From the NCBI GenBank assembly GCA_901456055.1, contig CABDWT010000002.1, positions 434,001-498,000 on the forward strand: a stretch of 64,000 nt of DNA. Reading direction: 5' to 3'. The notes under the pieces are model-generated. The model saw only the letters and a list, made by a program, of their open reading frames with translations. It was not told the DNA's origin and did no database searches. Shown in pieces: positions 47,428 to 55,827 of the stretch (positions within the stretch are counted from its first letter, which is position 1; every line of letters starts with the position of its first letter). The translations under genes were made by a program, and so were the position numbers. The DNA comes from Phytobacter ursingii. GTDB taxonomy: Bacteria; Pseudomonadota; Gammaproteobacteria; Enterobacterales; Enterobacteriaceae.

Positions 47428-48033
47428 ATGGCAGAGAAATATACACAGCATACCGGCCTGGTTGTCCCACTGGATGCCGCCAACGTCGATACGGACGCCA
47501 TTATTCCAAAGCAATTTTTGCAGAAGGTAACGCGTACCGGCTTTGGTGCGCATCTGTTTAATGACTGGCGTTTCCTGGATGATAAAGGCGAAGTCCCAAA
47601 CCCGGACTTCGTTCTGAACTTTCCGGAGTATAAAGGCGCCTCGATTCTGCTGGCGCGCGAAAACTTCGGTTGCGGTTCATCACGCGAACATGCGCCCTGG
47701 GCACTGACCGACTACGGCTTTAGAACCGTTATCGCCCCCAGCTTCGCAGACATCTTTTACGGCAACAGTTTTAACAACCAGTTGCTGCCCGTGAAGCTGA
47801 GCGACGAAGAAGTGGATGAGCTGTTTACACTGGTACAGGCTAATCCGGGTATCTCATTTGAAGTGGACCTGGAGGCACAAGTAGTGAAAGCCGGGGGTAA
47901 ATCCTACCCGTTTGTCATTGACGCGTTCCGCCGCCACTGCATGCTGAACGGTCTCGACAGTATCGGTCTGACCCTGCAGCATGAAGATGCCATCTCCAGC
48001 TACGAGGAAAAACAGCCCGCGTTTATGAACTAA
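47428..48033 (+). CDS. leuD: 3-isopropylmalate dehydratase small subunit
   Basis: LeuD is the swivelling-domain partner of LeuC. The 201 residues start [20 protein letters not shown]. The [13 protein letters not shown] and [15 protein letters not shown] motifs bind the substrate and face the cluster. AGAGGAG lies before the ATG, 12 nt after leuC. It is the last gene of leuLABCD, with a hairpin 20 bp downstream. Confidence 0.98.
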   Translation: MAEKYTQHTGLVVPLDAANVDTDAIIPKQFLQKVTRTGFGAHLFNDWRFLDDKGEVPNPDFVLNFPEYKGASILLARENFGCGSSREHAPWALTDYGFRTVIAPSFADIFYGNSFNNQLLPVKLSDEEVDELFTLVQANPGISFEVDLEAQVVKAGGKSYPFVIDAFRRHCMLNGLDSIGLTLQHEDAISSYEEKQPAFMN

Positions 48034-48052
48034 ACGCGTCTGCGGTCACTCG

Positions 48053-48077
48053 TGCCCGGTCTTTTGGCCGGGCATTT
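48053..48077 (+). terminator. Hairpin terminator after leuD
   Basis: TGCCCGG (48053-48059), an 8-nt loop, CCGGGCA (48068-48074) and then TTT form a 7-bp GC-rich stem 20 bp past the leuD stop. The U-tract is short and interrupted. Confidence 0.65.
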
Positions 48078-48086
48078 CACGTTTTT

Positions 48087-48108
48087 CAATGATATGCAGA
48101 TCACAAAT
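48087..48108. promoter_or_regulatory. Candidate CRP site upstream of the hydroaromatic operon
   Basis: A 22-bp stretch has core TGATA-TGCAGA-TCACA. The right half-site is perfect and the left has two mismatches; about 15 of 22 positions match the CRP consensus by eye. It lies about 345 bp before the enoate reductase ATG, so it would need a promoter nearby and a long leader. Confidence 0.35.
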
Positions 48109-48245
48109 TTCGATAATCACCTCGCCAATATTTAAGGATATTTGAAAATATAAAAATTAATGACCCCTCGTAATGCTCTTATTCTGTGCAATCCCGCTCT
48201 TTTTTTGTATAAACCAGGCAACACAAGTAAAAATACAGTTCAAGT

Positions 48246-48260
48246 ATTTAATATAAGAAT
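48246..48260. promoter_or_regulatory. Candidate LysR-type box
   Basis: ATT-N9-AAT forms a 15-bp T-N11-A dyad, extended to GTATT-N9-AATAC at 48244-48262. This is the form recognised by LysR regulators. A LysR gene of the same module lies at 53385-54281. AT-rich sequence makes chance matches likely. Confidence 0.3.
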
Positions 48261-48432
48261 ACAAGCATGTGAAAAAACGGTTAATTGCATAGAAAGACCC
48301 TATGGTTTCATGCAAAAAAAAGCATTATTTTTCCCCTCCTCCGCTCGTTATCTTTCCCACAGAAACATTTTAACTTTGGATTTATCAGGGCCTCCGCATG
48401 TCGGCCTCCTGGATTTCCCGTGGAGAGAGCAA

Positions 48433-50466
48433 ATGAGCCACTACCAACACCTTTTCACCCCGTTAACCATTAACGGGATGACGCTAAAAAACCGGATCAT
48501 CATGCCGCCAATGGGCACCAATCTGGCGAGCCTGAACGGTGAAGTCTCTCAGGAACAGCTGGAATACTACGAACTGCGGGCAAAAGGAGGGACTGGCTTA
48601 ATTACGATTGAGAATATTTGTATCGATTTCCCGTTTGCCTCGAATGGCACAACGCAACTGCGTATCGATAACGATCAGTATATTCCCGGCCTTTTCAAAT
48701 TAACCGAGACACTGCATAAACACGGTGCCTGCGTCTCTATTCAGCTAAATCATGCGGGCGCTTCTGCTTATGCTTATCGCCTGAATGGCGAACAGCCGCT
48801 CTCTTCTTCAAATACACCGTCAAAAAAGAACGGCAATATTCCTCGCGCCATGACACATGACGAAATATATCATGCAGTTAATAAATTTGGTGAAGCGGCA
48901 GAACGTGTTAAACGTGCGGGATTTGATTGCGTGGAAATTCACGCAGGCCACTCTTATCTAATCAGTCAGTTCTTATCGCCGCTGTTTAATAAACGTACTG
49001 ATGAATTTGGCGGTTCCCCTGAAAATCGCGCCCGCATTTTAACGCTGGTGGTTGATAAAGTGCGTGCCTGCGTCGGGCCACGTTTCCCAATTAGTCTGCG
49101 TTTCAGTGCCGATGACTTCCTCAAGGGCGGTAATACGCTGGAAGACACGCTGCGTATGCTGGCACTTTGCCAGGATAAGGTCGACATTCTTAATGTTTCG
49201 GCTGCGCAAAACGATAACCTGAATCTGCAGATTGATCAGATGTCGCTGGAAGATGGCTGGAAACGTTATCTCTCCCGCGCCGTACGCGATACGTTTAATA
49301 AGCCGACTGTTATCGCCGGCAATATTCGTTCACCGAAAGTCGCCGAAGACATTATCGCAACGGGCGATGCAGATCTGATTGCTATTGGCCGGGGCCTGAT
49401 TGCCGAGCCGGAATGGGTGCAAAAGGTCCAGAACGGTAACGAACGCCTGATGCGCAAATGCATCTCCTGTAATATCGGCTGTGCCGATCACCGTATCGCC
49501 CGCTCTCGTCCGCTGCGTTGTTCCATCAATCCGGACATCATTCATGGCGACGCTTATAAACTGCGCAGGGTAAATCGCGATACCCGTGTTGTGGTTATCG
49601 GTGCGGGAACCGCAGGAATGGAAGCCGCCTGTACCGCCGCAGAAGTCGGCTGCCATACCTGGTTGCTGGAAAAGAAAAATAGCCTCGGCGGACTCGCCTC
49701 TGAAATCTCGCGCCTGCCGGAGAAGAAGCGTATCGCCGACTTCCCACAATTTATGAAAAACCGGATGGCCGGATTAGACAATTTAATGCTGATGGTTGGT
49801 CAGGAGGCCAATGTTGAGCGCATTGCCGGGCTGCGGCCGAACCTGATTGTTAACGCCACGGGATCCATACCGCTGCTCCCGCCGATTAACGGGCTGAAAG
49901 AGTGCATCGATGTCGAGGGCGGCAACGTCTTCTCCATCATGGGCATGATTCATCACCTGGACCAGTTCGCAGACGTAGAAGGAAAACGCATTGCCGTTGT
50001 CGGCGGCGGAGCCGTCGGTCTGGATGTCATCGAATATTTCTCCGCACGCGGAGCACGTACCGCGCTGATTGAGATGCAGGATGGCCCGGGCCGCGACCTG
50101 GACGTCATCACCAAAAACGCCATGCTGACCATGCTGGATGAACACCACGTGGAACAGCACATGCAAACACAACTCGTCGCCGTTCACCCGACACACTTTA
50201 GCGTCAAGCAAGCCGACCGTGCTTACGACATTCCTTTTGACTACGGCTTTGTTTGCCTGGGAATGCGTGCCAATACCACCGGTCTCAATGAGATTGAGCA
50301 ATGGGCCAGAGCCAATAACGTAAAAATAATGAACATCGGCGACAGCCTGATGGCCCGGCGAATCATTGATGGCGTGCGCGAAGGGCGCAACGTGCTGGAC
50401 ACCCTCGAAGATATGGGTGCTCTGGGCAACCGCGAATCCGCAAAAATTCCACTTCTAACATATTGA
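48433..50466 (+). CDS. NAD(P)H-dependent enoate reductase, old yellow enzyme/4Fe-4S/FAD type
   Basis: This 677-residue multidomain flavoprotein has the layout of 2,4-dienoyl-CoA reductase, FldZ and clostridial 2-enoate reductases. An FMN-binding old-yellow-enzyme barrel occupies about residues 1-335, with IHAGHSYLISQFLSP, NKRTDEFGGSPENRAR and LIAIGRGLIAEPEW. A 4Fe-4S motif (Cys343, 346, 350, 363) follows. Then come an FAD Rossmann fold (VVVIGAGTAGMEAA, about 387-400) and an NAD(P)H fold (IAVVGGGAVGLDV, about 523). The ATG at 48433 is preceded by GGAG and begins MSHYQHLFTPLTING, the usual domain start. It heads an operon with quinate/shikimate genes. Reduction of a cyclic enoate such as shikimate or dehydroshikimate is inferred, not shown. 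Confidence 0.9.
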   Translation: MSHYQHLFTPLTINGMTLKNRIIMPPMGTNLASLNGEVSQEQLEYYELRAKGGTGLITIENICIDFPFASNGTTQLRIDNDQYIPGLFKLTETLHKHGACVSIQLNHAGASAYAYRLNGEQPLSSSNTPSKKNGNIPRAMTHDEIYHAVNKFGEAAERVKRAGFDCVEIHAGHSYLISQFLSPLFNKRTDEFGGSPENRARILTLVVDKVRACVGPRFPISLRFSADDFLKGGNTLEDTLRMLALCQDKVDILNVSAAQNDNLNLQIDQMSLEDGWKRYLSRAVRDTFNKPTVIAGNIRSPKVAEDIIATGDADLIAIGRGLIAEPEWVQKVQNGNERLMRKCISCNIGCADHRIARSRPLRCSINPDIIHGDAYKLRRVNRDTRVVVIGAGTAGMEAACTAAEVGCHTWLLEKKNSLGGLASEISRLPEKKRIADFPQFMKNRMAGLDNLMLMVGQEANVERIAGLRPNLIVNATGSIPLLPPINGLKECIDVEGGNVFSIMGMIHHLDQFADVEGKRIAVVGGGAVGLDVIEYFSARGARTALIEMQDGPGRDLDVITKNAMLTMLDEHHVEQHMQTQLVAVHPTHFSVKQADRAYDIPFDYGFVCLGMRANTTGLNEIEQWARANNVKIMNIGDSLMARRIIDGVREGRNVLDTLEDMGALGNRESAKIPLLTY

Positions 50467-50476
50467 GGATTTAATC

Positions 50477-51340
50477 ATGGCAGAACGTATTACGGGTCAC
50501 ACTGAACTGATTGGCCTGATTGCAACGCCGATTCGTCATAGCATGTCGCCGACAATGCATAATGAAGCCTTTGCGCATCTGGGTCTGGATTATGTCTATC
50601 TGGCATTTGAAGTAGACAACCAGGAATTGAAAGATGTGGTACAGGGTTTCCGGGCGCTTAAACTGCGCGGGTTTAACGTCTCCATGCCGAACAAAACCGC
50701 TATTTGCCAGTACCTGGATAAACTCTCTCCGGCGGCAGAGCTGGTCGGTGCGGTGAATACCGTGGTCAATGACAATGGTGTGTTAACAGGTCATATCACC
50801 GACGGTACCGGTTATATGCGCGCACTGGCCGAAGAAGGTATCGATATCATTGGCAAGAAAATGACGGTCCTGGGCGCGGGTGGCGCGGCAACGGCGCTCT
50901 GCGTTCAGGCAGCCCTGGATGGCGTCAAAGCGATCTCCATTTTCAACCAGAAAGACAAATTCTTCGCCAATGCAGAGCAAACTGTCGCCAAGATCCGCAA
51001 TAACACCCACTGTGAAATTCATCTCTACGATCTTGCCGATCATGACAAACTGCGTCAGGAAATCGATAGCAGTATGATCCTCACGAATGCCACCGGCGTT
51101 GGCATGAAACCGTTTGAAGGCCAGATGCTGCTGCCGAACGACAGCTTCCTGCGCCCTGATTTGATCGTCTCTGACGTAATTTATAACCCACGCAAAACCC
51201 ATCTGTTGCAAGTTGCTGAGAAGAAAGGCTGCCGCACCCTGAACGGCCTGGGAATGATGCTCTGGCAAGGGGCGAGAGCCTTTGAAATCTGGACAGGTAA
51301 AGAGATGCCGGTCGATTACGTCAAAAACGTCCTTTTCTGA
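50477..51340 (+). CDS. Quinate/shikimate dehydrogenase, YdiB-like
   Basis: This is a member of the shikimate dehydrogenase family, closest to E. coli YdiB, which interconverts quinate/dehydroquinate and shikimate/dehydroshikimate with NAD(P). The 287 residues include the substrate pocket IRHSMSPTMHNEA, catalytic Lys73 in SMPNKTA and Asp109 in HITDGTG, and the dinucleotide loop VLGAGGAATA. The cofactor loop FNQKDKFF resembles YdiB FNRRDEFF more than the NADP-specific AroE form. The usual Asn of the NTD motif is Ile here. It starts 10 nt after the enoate reductase with GAGGA upstream. Confidence 0.9.
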   Translation: MAERITGHTELIGLIATPIRHSMSPTMHNEAFAHLGLDYVYLAFEVDNQELKDVVQGFRALKLRGFNVSMPNKTAICQYLDKLSPAAELVGAVNTVVNDNGVLTGHITDGTGYMRALAEEGIDIIGKKMTVLGAGGAATALCVQAALDGVKAISIFNQKDKFFANAEQTVAKIRNNTHCEIHLYDLADHDKLRQEIDSSMILTNATGVGMKPFEGQMLLPNDSFLRPDLIVSDVIYNPRKTHLLQVAEKKGCRTLNGLGMMLWQGARAFEIWTGKEMPVDYVKNVLF

Positions 51341-51351
51341 GGCCAGGCACG

Positions 51352-52563
51352 ATGAAAAATAGATATGTCCCAACTGCGGCTGGGCTGTATCTCAACTACC
51401 TGATCCATGGCATGGGGGTATTGTTAATTACCCTCAACATGGCGAATTTACAGGAACAGTGGGGAACAGACAGAGCCGGCGTTTCGATTGTTATTTCGTC
51501 TTTGGGTATCGGTAAACTCGCCACTATCGTGACGGGTTTCCTTTCTGACCGCTACGGTCGTAAGCCCTTTATCTATCTGGGTATTCTGAGCTACTTGCTG
51601 TTTTTCTTCGGCATTTTGCTGACCAAAAACATCTATGCTGCCTATTGCTTTGGCATCATGGCCGGTCTGGCGAACAGTTTCCTCGACTCCGGAACCTACC
51701 CGGCGCTGATGGAATCTTTCCCGAACTCAGCAAGCCGTGCGAACGTGTTAATCAAAGCGTTTGTCTCGGCCGGGCAATTCCTGCTGCCGTTCATTATCAG
51801 CCTGTTGATTTGGGCGAACCTGTGGTTTGGCTGGTCATTTATCATCGCGGCTGTGTTAATGATTCTTAGCGCCCTCTATTTGATCAAAATGCCCTTCCCT
51901 GACAACCGGGCGAAAAAAGAGACGTCTGAAAAACCTGCCGCGACACCAACGCAGCAGTCTGATGCCGGTACGATGGATATGCTGGTGTTCACCCTGTACG
52001 GCTATATAGGTATGGCGACCTTTTACCTGGTCAGTCAGTGGCTCGCACAGTACGGCCAGTTCGTTGCGGGTATTCCCTACGAATCAGCCATCAAGTTACT
52101 GAGTATCTATACGGCGGGTTCGTTGACCTGTGTATTTGTCACCGCAACCTTTGTGAAAAACGTCATGAACTCTGCCGTTGCGATGATGCTCTACACTGGC
52201 ATCTCGATGATTTCGTTGCTGATTGTTTGTATGTTCCCAACGCCAATGATCGTGACCGGTTTCGCTTTCGTGATCGGTTTCTCGGCAGCGGGTGGCGTAC
52301 TGCAACTGGGCGCAACCATCATGGCGATGAGCTTCCCGAACGGGAAAGGTAAAGCCACCGGGATCTTCTACACCGCCGGCAGTATTGCCAGCTTCACTAT
52401 CCCGTTGATTACGGCGAAACTGTCCAAAATCAGCATTGCCAGCATTATGTGGTTTGATTTAATTATCGCCATAATCGGCTTTGTGATTGCGTTGTACATC
52501 GGTTATCGTCAGTTTCAGGCTCGCGCTGCCCAAAAAACGGTCCGCGCAACCGCCACTGCCTGA
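51352..52563 (+). CDS. MFS transporter, YdiM/YdiN-like
   Basis: This is a 403-residue, 12-helix major facilitator protein very like E. coli YdiM. Shared stretches include LYLNYLIHGMGVLLITLNMA, SIVISSLGIGKL, DRYGRKPF and FYLVSQWLAQYGQFVAGI. In E. coli, ydiM and ydiN sit next to ydiB and aroD, so the association is conserved although the chromosomal place is different. Uptake or exchange of quinate, shikimate or a product is the likely role; the substrate is not known from sequence. It lies 11 nt after the dehydrogenase gene. Confidence 0.88.
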   Translation: MKNRYVPTAAGLYLNYLIHGMGVLLITLNMANLQEQWGTDRAGVSIVISSLGIGKLATIVTGFLSDRYGRKPFIYLGILSYLLFFFGILLTKNIYAAYCFGIMAGLANSFLDSGTYPALMESFPNSASRANVLIKAFVSAGQFLLPFIISLLIWANLWFGWSFIIAAVLMILSALYLIKMPFPDNRAKKETSEKPAATPTQQSDAGTMDMLVFTLYGYIGMATFYLVSQWLAQYGQFVAGIPYESAIKLLSIYTAGSLTCVFVTATFVKNVMNSAVAMMLYTGISMISLLIVCMFPTPMIVTGFAFVIGFSAAGGVLQLGATIMAMSFPNGKGKATGIFYTAGSIASFTIPLITAKLSKISIASIMWFDLIIAIIGFVIALYIGYRQFQARAAQKTVRATATA

Positions 52564-52581
52564 CGGTTCGGCGAGAAAATT

Positions 52582-53349
52582 ATGGATACCAAAATGACGA
52601 AAGCAGTAACGGTTAAAAACATCACCTTTCAGGAAGGGACCACACTTATCTGTGTGCCGCTGATCGGCAAAACGCTCGACGAACTGAAAGCAAATGCCCG
52701 GACGCTGGCCACCGCCGGTGCCGATCTTATCGAATGGCGTATCGACCACTTTACGCACGTTCGCGAACCGCAGCACGTGCGCCAGGCGCTTAGCGACCTT
52801 CGCCAGATTCTGGCCGACATTCCGCTCTTGTTCACCTTCCGCAGCAAAAAAGAAGGCGGCGAAACGGAAATCAGCGATGAAGCCTATTTTGAGCTTAATC
52901 GTCAGGCAGCGCTCAGTGGTCTGGTCGATCTTATTGATATTGAGTTGTTCAACGATGAAGCACAGATTCGTGCGGTGATTGATGTGGCCCATGGCGCGGG
53001 TGTTAAAGTGATCATGAGTAACCATGATTTCCATAAAACACCGGCACAGGAAGATATCATCTACCGTCTTCGCCGCATGCAGGATTTGGGCGCAGACCTG
53101 CCGAAAATTGCGGTGATGCCGCAAACGCCGCAGGATGTGCTGACGCTGCTCGCCGCCACGTTGACCATGAAAGAGAAATATGCGACGCGCCCCATTATTA
53201 CCATGTCGATGGCAAAAATGGGCGGCGTCAGTCGCGTGACAGGGCGCCTGTTTGGTTCAGCGATGACGTTTGGTACCGTAGGTCAGGCCTCGGCACCAGG
53301 ACAGATCGCCATCAAAGAACTGCGTGAACTGATGGATATTCTGTACTAA
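52582..53349 (+). CDS. aroD: Type I 3-dehydroquinate dehydratase
   Basis: The enzyme forms a Schiff base with 3-dehydroquinate and removes water to give 3-dehydroshikimate. The 255 residues keep catalytic His148 (SNHDFHKTP) and Lys175 (LPKIAVMPQ), Glu51/Arg53 in EWRIDH, FTFRSKKEGGE and SMAKMGGVSR; the key residues are five positions past their E. coli numbers. It is clearly diverged from E. coli AroD (roughly half identical by eye). In this operon it may serve quinate catabolism rather than aromatic biosynthesis. The ribosome site (GGCGAGA) is weak. A terminator follows 5 bp after the stop. Confidence 0.9.
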   Translation: MDTKMTKAVTVKNITFQEGTTLICVPLIGKTLDELKANARTLATAGADLIEWRIDHFTHVREPQHVRQALSDLRQILADIPLLFTFRSKKEGGETEISDEAYFELNRQAALSGLVDLIDIELFNDEAQIRAVIDVAHGAGVKVIMSNHDFHKTPAQEDIIYRLRRMQDLGADLPKIAVMPQTPQDVLTLLAATLTMKEKYATRPIITMSMAKMGGVSRVTGRLFGSAMTFGTVGQASAPGQIAIKELRELMDILY

Positions 53350-53354
53350 AACAA

Positions 53355-53383
53355 AAGGCCCGGAGCCTGTCTCCGGGTTTTTT
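53355..53383. terminator. Bidirectional terminator between aroD and the LysR gene
   Basis: CCCGGAG (53359-53365), loop CCTGT and CTCCGGG (53371-53377) are followed by TTTTTT on the plus strand. On the other side, AAAAGG gives a short U-run for the minus-strand LysR transcript. It fills the 35-bp gap between the convergent stops. Confidence 0.9.
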
Positions 53384-53384
53384 G

Positions 53385-54281
53385 TCAGCGCTTTTGCTGG
53401 CTGTCATCAATGATGAAATTTCTAAATGACTGAATTGCTGGTGAAAGTACGCGATCTTTCATGGTCGCCAGATAGATATAACGCGGCGGGATCTTATTTT
53501 TTATCGCCAGAATATGGACGTTATAATACGAGAGTGCAGAAATTCTTGGCATGATCGCAATACCGTAATCAATACTGACCAGCCCCGCCATCGCCGTATC
53601 CTCATCAACATAACAGGCAATATCAGGCACCAGTTTTTGCTGCATAAAAACATTATCGATAAACGGCCGTAGGCCGCTATTCTCCGAAAAGTAGATATAC
53701 GGGTAGTGAATCGTCTCAACAAGATCCACTTCATTCTGATACAAACGAGCCAATGGATGATCTTTTGCAGTAACGACCACCAACTCCTGCTGAATAATAG
53801 GAATAAAATCGATATCCGGTTCATCAGGTATATATGAGCAAATCGTTAAATCGCTCTTGCCGGCTTTCAGTTCCTGCAATAAAGTCAGTGAGGTCCCTTG
53901 AGTAAAGGAGAAAGTCACATTGTGGCGGGAAGGAAGAGTAGAATATTTGTGAATTAACTGCGGAACAACATATTCACCCATTGTATATATAAAGGCAATG
54001 CGAATATTCTCCTTATTTTCCAGCCCACTTTTCTGCAAGGTCATTCGACCATTTTCCAGCGATGTCAGCGCATCTTCGACATAGGGGAGAAAGCGTTTTC
54101 CATTTTGCGTAATTTCAACATTTCGCCCCTTTCTGGCAAACAAGGATACGCCAAGTTCCTTCTCCAGCTCAGAGATAGCGTGACTTAAGGAGGGTTGAGT
54201 GATGAAGAGGCTGGAGGCCGCCTCAGTGTAATGCTCCGTTTCTGATAAACGCTTAAAATAATAAAGTTGCTTTAGGTTCAT
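53385..54281 (-). CDS. LysR-family transcriptional regulator
   Basis: This 298-residue regulator has an N-terminal winged helix (MNLKQLYYFKRLSETEHYTE, then AASSLFITQPSLSHAISELE) and a LysR substrate-binding domain (about residues 90-290). The family resembles CynR/GltC-type regulators; the ligand is unknown. It converges on the hydroaromatic operon and diverges from the ACS-type MFS gene, the usual position for controlling a divergent target. Control of one or both transporters and the operon is inferred from placement. Confidence 0.92.
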   Translation of the reverse strand: MNLKQLYYFKRLSETEHYTEAASSLFITQPSLSHAISELEKELGVSLFARKGRNVEITQNGKRFLPYVEDALTSLENGRMTLQKSGLENKENIRIAFIYTMGEYVVPQLIHKYSTLPSRHNVTFSFTQGTSLTLLQELKAGKSDLTICSYIPDEPDIDFIPIIQQELVVVTAKDHPLARLYQNEVDLVETIHYPYIYFSENSGLRPFIDNVFMQQKLVPDIACYVDEDTAMAGLVSIDYGIAIMPRISALSYYNVHILAIKNKIPPRYIYLATMKDRVLSPAIQSFRNFIIDDSQQKR

Positions 54282-54383
54282 TATTTTTGACCGTATAATA
54301 TAAGATTAAAGATATTGTGTTAAATATAGCACAGCGGAGATAATCCTCAGGGGGTAAAGCATCAATTCTTGGGCAATATCAAA

Positions 54384-54405
54384 TATTCATATGATGCGGT
54401 GAATA
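54384..54405. promoter_or_regulatory. Candidate LysR operator in the divergent LysR-MFS gap
   Basis: TATTCA and TGAATA flank a 10-nt centre, making a 22-bp interrupted dyad about midway in the 231-bp gap between the two divergent starts. Its location suits an operator. The spacing differs from the T-N11-A form, so this is tentative. Confidence 0.35.
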
Positions 54406-54512
54406 ATATGTTAAGCGTTAGTTTATAGCGTGAAAATAAACAGCGAGAAAATAAAATGTTTCTGCATATTGAGGAATATGCAAAAATATTTTAAATATTA
54501 AAGGAAAATAAC

Positions 54513-55823
54513 ATGAGGACAAGTATCAGCCGGGAAAGTGCTGTGCCCCTGGTGGGCCAACAGAGACGAACCAAAGCGCGAATTGTAATTTTATTGTTAT
54601 TATCTATTGGTACGATGATCAATTATCTGGATCGTACCATCTTAGGTATTGTCGCTCCCGCACTAAGTAATGAGATCCATATCGATCCCGCTATGATGGG
54701 TATCGTCTTCTCCGCCTTTGCCTGGACCTACGCACTGGCACAAATTCCCGGAGGAATGTTTTTAGATCGCTTCGGAAACAAAATAACCTACGCCCTTTCT
54801 ATCTTTTTCTGGTCAACGTTTACCTTACTGCAAAGTTTTTCGCTAGGGTTAAAGTCTCTGCTGCTATTTCGTTTAGGTCTGGGGATTAGCGAAGCCCCCT
54901 GTTTCCCTGTTAACAGTCGCGTCGTAGGAACATGGTTCCCACAACATGAACGCGCCCGGGCAACCGCAACTTATACCGTTGGAGAATATATTGGCCTGGC
55001 TGCCTTCTCCCCAATTTTATTTTTAATCCTTGAAAATCATGGCTGGCGAACATTATTTTTTATTACCGGTTCGCTTGGCATCGCCTTTACTTTTGTATGG
55101 TGGAGATTTTATAAAGAGCCGCATGAATCAACAACAGCAAATAAAGAAGAGCTGGAATACATTGGGGTTGGAAATAAAGAAAAAGGCAGCGAGAACATCC
55201 CTTTTAACTGGCCTGATGCAAAAAAACTGCTGTGCTGCCGACAGGTCATTGGCGCTAGCTTAGGGCAATTTGCGGGTAACACCACGCTGGTGTTCTTTCT
55301 GACATGGTTTCCTACCTACCTCGCTCACGAGCGGCATCTCCCGTGGTTGCATGTCGGCTTTTTTGCGACCTGGCCGTTTCTCTCGGCGGCGGTGGGAATC
55401 ATTTTTGGCGGATGGATTTCAGATAAATTACTGAAAAAAACCTCCTCAGTAAATATCAGCAGAAAGCTACCGATCATCTCCGGTTTGCTGCTTTCAAGTT
55501 TTATTATCGCAGCGAATTGGGTATCGAATAATACGCTGGTGATTGTAATTATGTCGATTGCCTTTTTCGGCCAGGGCATGGTTGGACTAGGCTGGACGTT
55601 AATTTCCGATATTGCTCCCAAAAATATGGCAGGGCTAACGGGCGGGATCTTCAATTTCTGCGCCAACATGGCATCGATTATTACGCCGTTGATTATTGGC
55701 TTTATTATCTCCGGCACCGGGAATTTCTTCTACGCACTTATCTATATTGGCCTGACGGCGCTGATTGGCGTTGTCGCTTATATTTTTATCATTGGTGATA
55801 TCAAACGCATTGTATTGAAATAA
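54513..55823 (+). CDS. MFS transporter, anion:cation symporter (ACS) type
   Basis: This 436-residue, 12-helix major facilitator protein belongs to the organic-acid ACS group (ExuT/GudP/DgoT-like). The N-terminal signature is INYLDRTILGIVAPALSNEI followed by QIPGGMFLDRFGNK; GLGISEAPCFPVN is the second family motif. ACS members carry sugar acids and related carboxylates, so a hydroxylated carboxylate such as quinate or shikimate is plausible. AGGAAA precedes the ATG. It is divergent from the LysR gene. The codons are somewhat AT-rich compared with neighbours. Confidence 0.9.
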   Translation: MRTSISRESAVPLVGQQRRTKARIVILLLLSIGTMINYLDRTILGIVAPALSNEIHIDPAMMGIVFSAFAWTYALAQIPGGMFLDRFGNKITYALSIFFWSTFTLLQSFSLGLKSLLLFRLGLGISEAPCFPVNSRVVGTWFPQHERARATATYTVGEYIGLAAFSPILFLILENHGWRTLFFITGSLGIAFTFVWWRFYKEPHESTTANKEELEYIGVGNKEKGSENIPFNWPDAKKLLCCRQVIGASLGQFAGNTTLVFFLTWFPTYLAHERHLPWLHVGFFATWPFLSAAVGIIFGGWISDKLLKKTSSVNISRKLPIISGLLLSSFIIAANWVSNNTLVIVIMSIAFFGQGMVGLGWTLISDIAPKNMAGLTGGIFNFCANMASIITPLIIGFIISGTGNFFYALIYIGLTALIGVVAYIFIIGDIKRIVLK

Positions 55824-55827
55824 TCCC

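Larger units (their letters stand above)
48034..48432. other. leuD to enoate-reductase gene intergenic region (399 bp)
   Basis: This region marks the left edge of the accessory module. It holds the leuD terminator, a candidate CRP site and a candidate LysR box. An open frame continues upstream of the next gene from 48160, but its predicted residues there do not look like any domain. I treat that part as leader. Confidence 0.6.

Noticed and set aside
48160-48432. Upstream extension of the enoate reductase frame as a 91-residue N-terminal domain
   Set aside because: The residues are not domain-like, the region is AT-rich leader, and GGAG plus the normal barrel start support 48433.
54312-54327. 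ATATT-N6-AATAT dyad in the LysR-MFS gap as an operator
   Set aside because: It is purely A/T in a very AT-rich stretch and likely to occur by chance.
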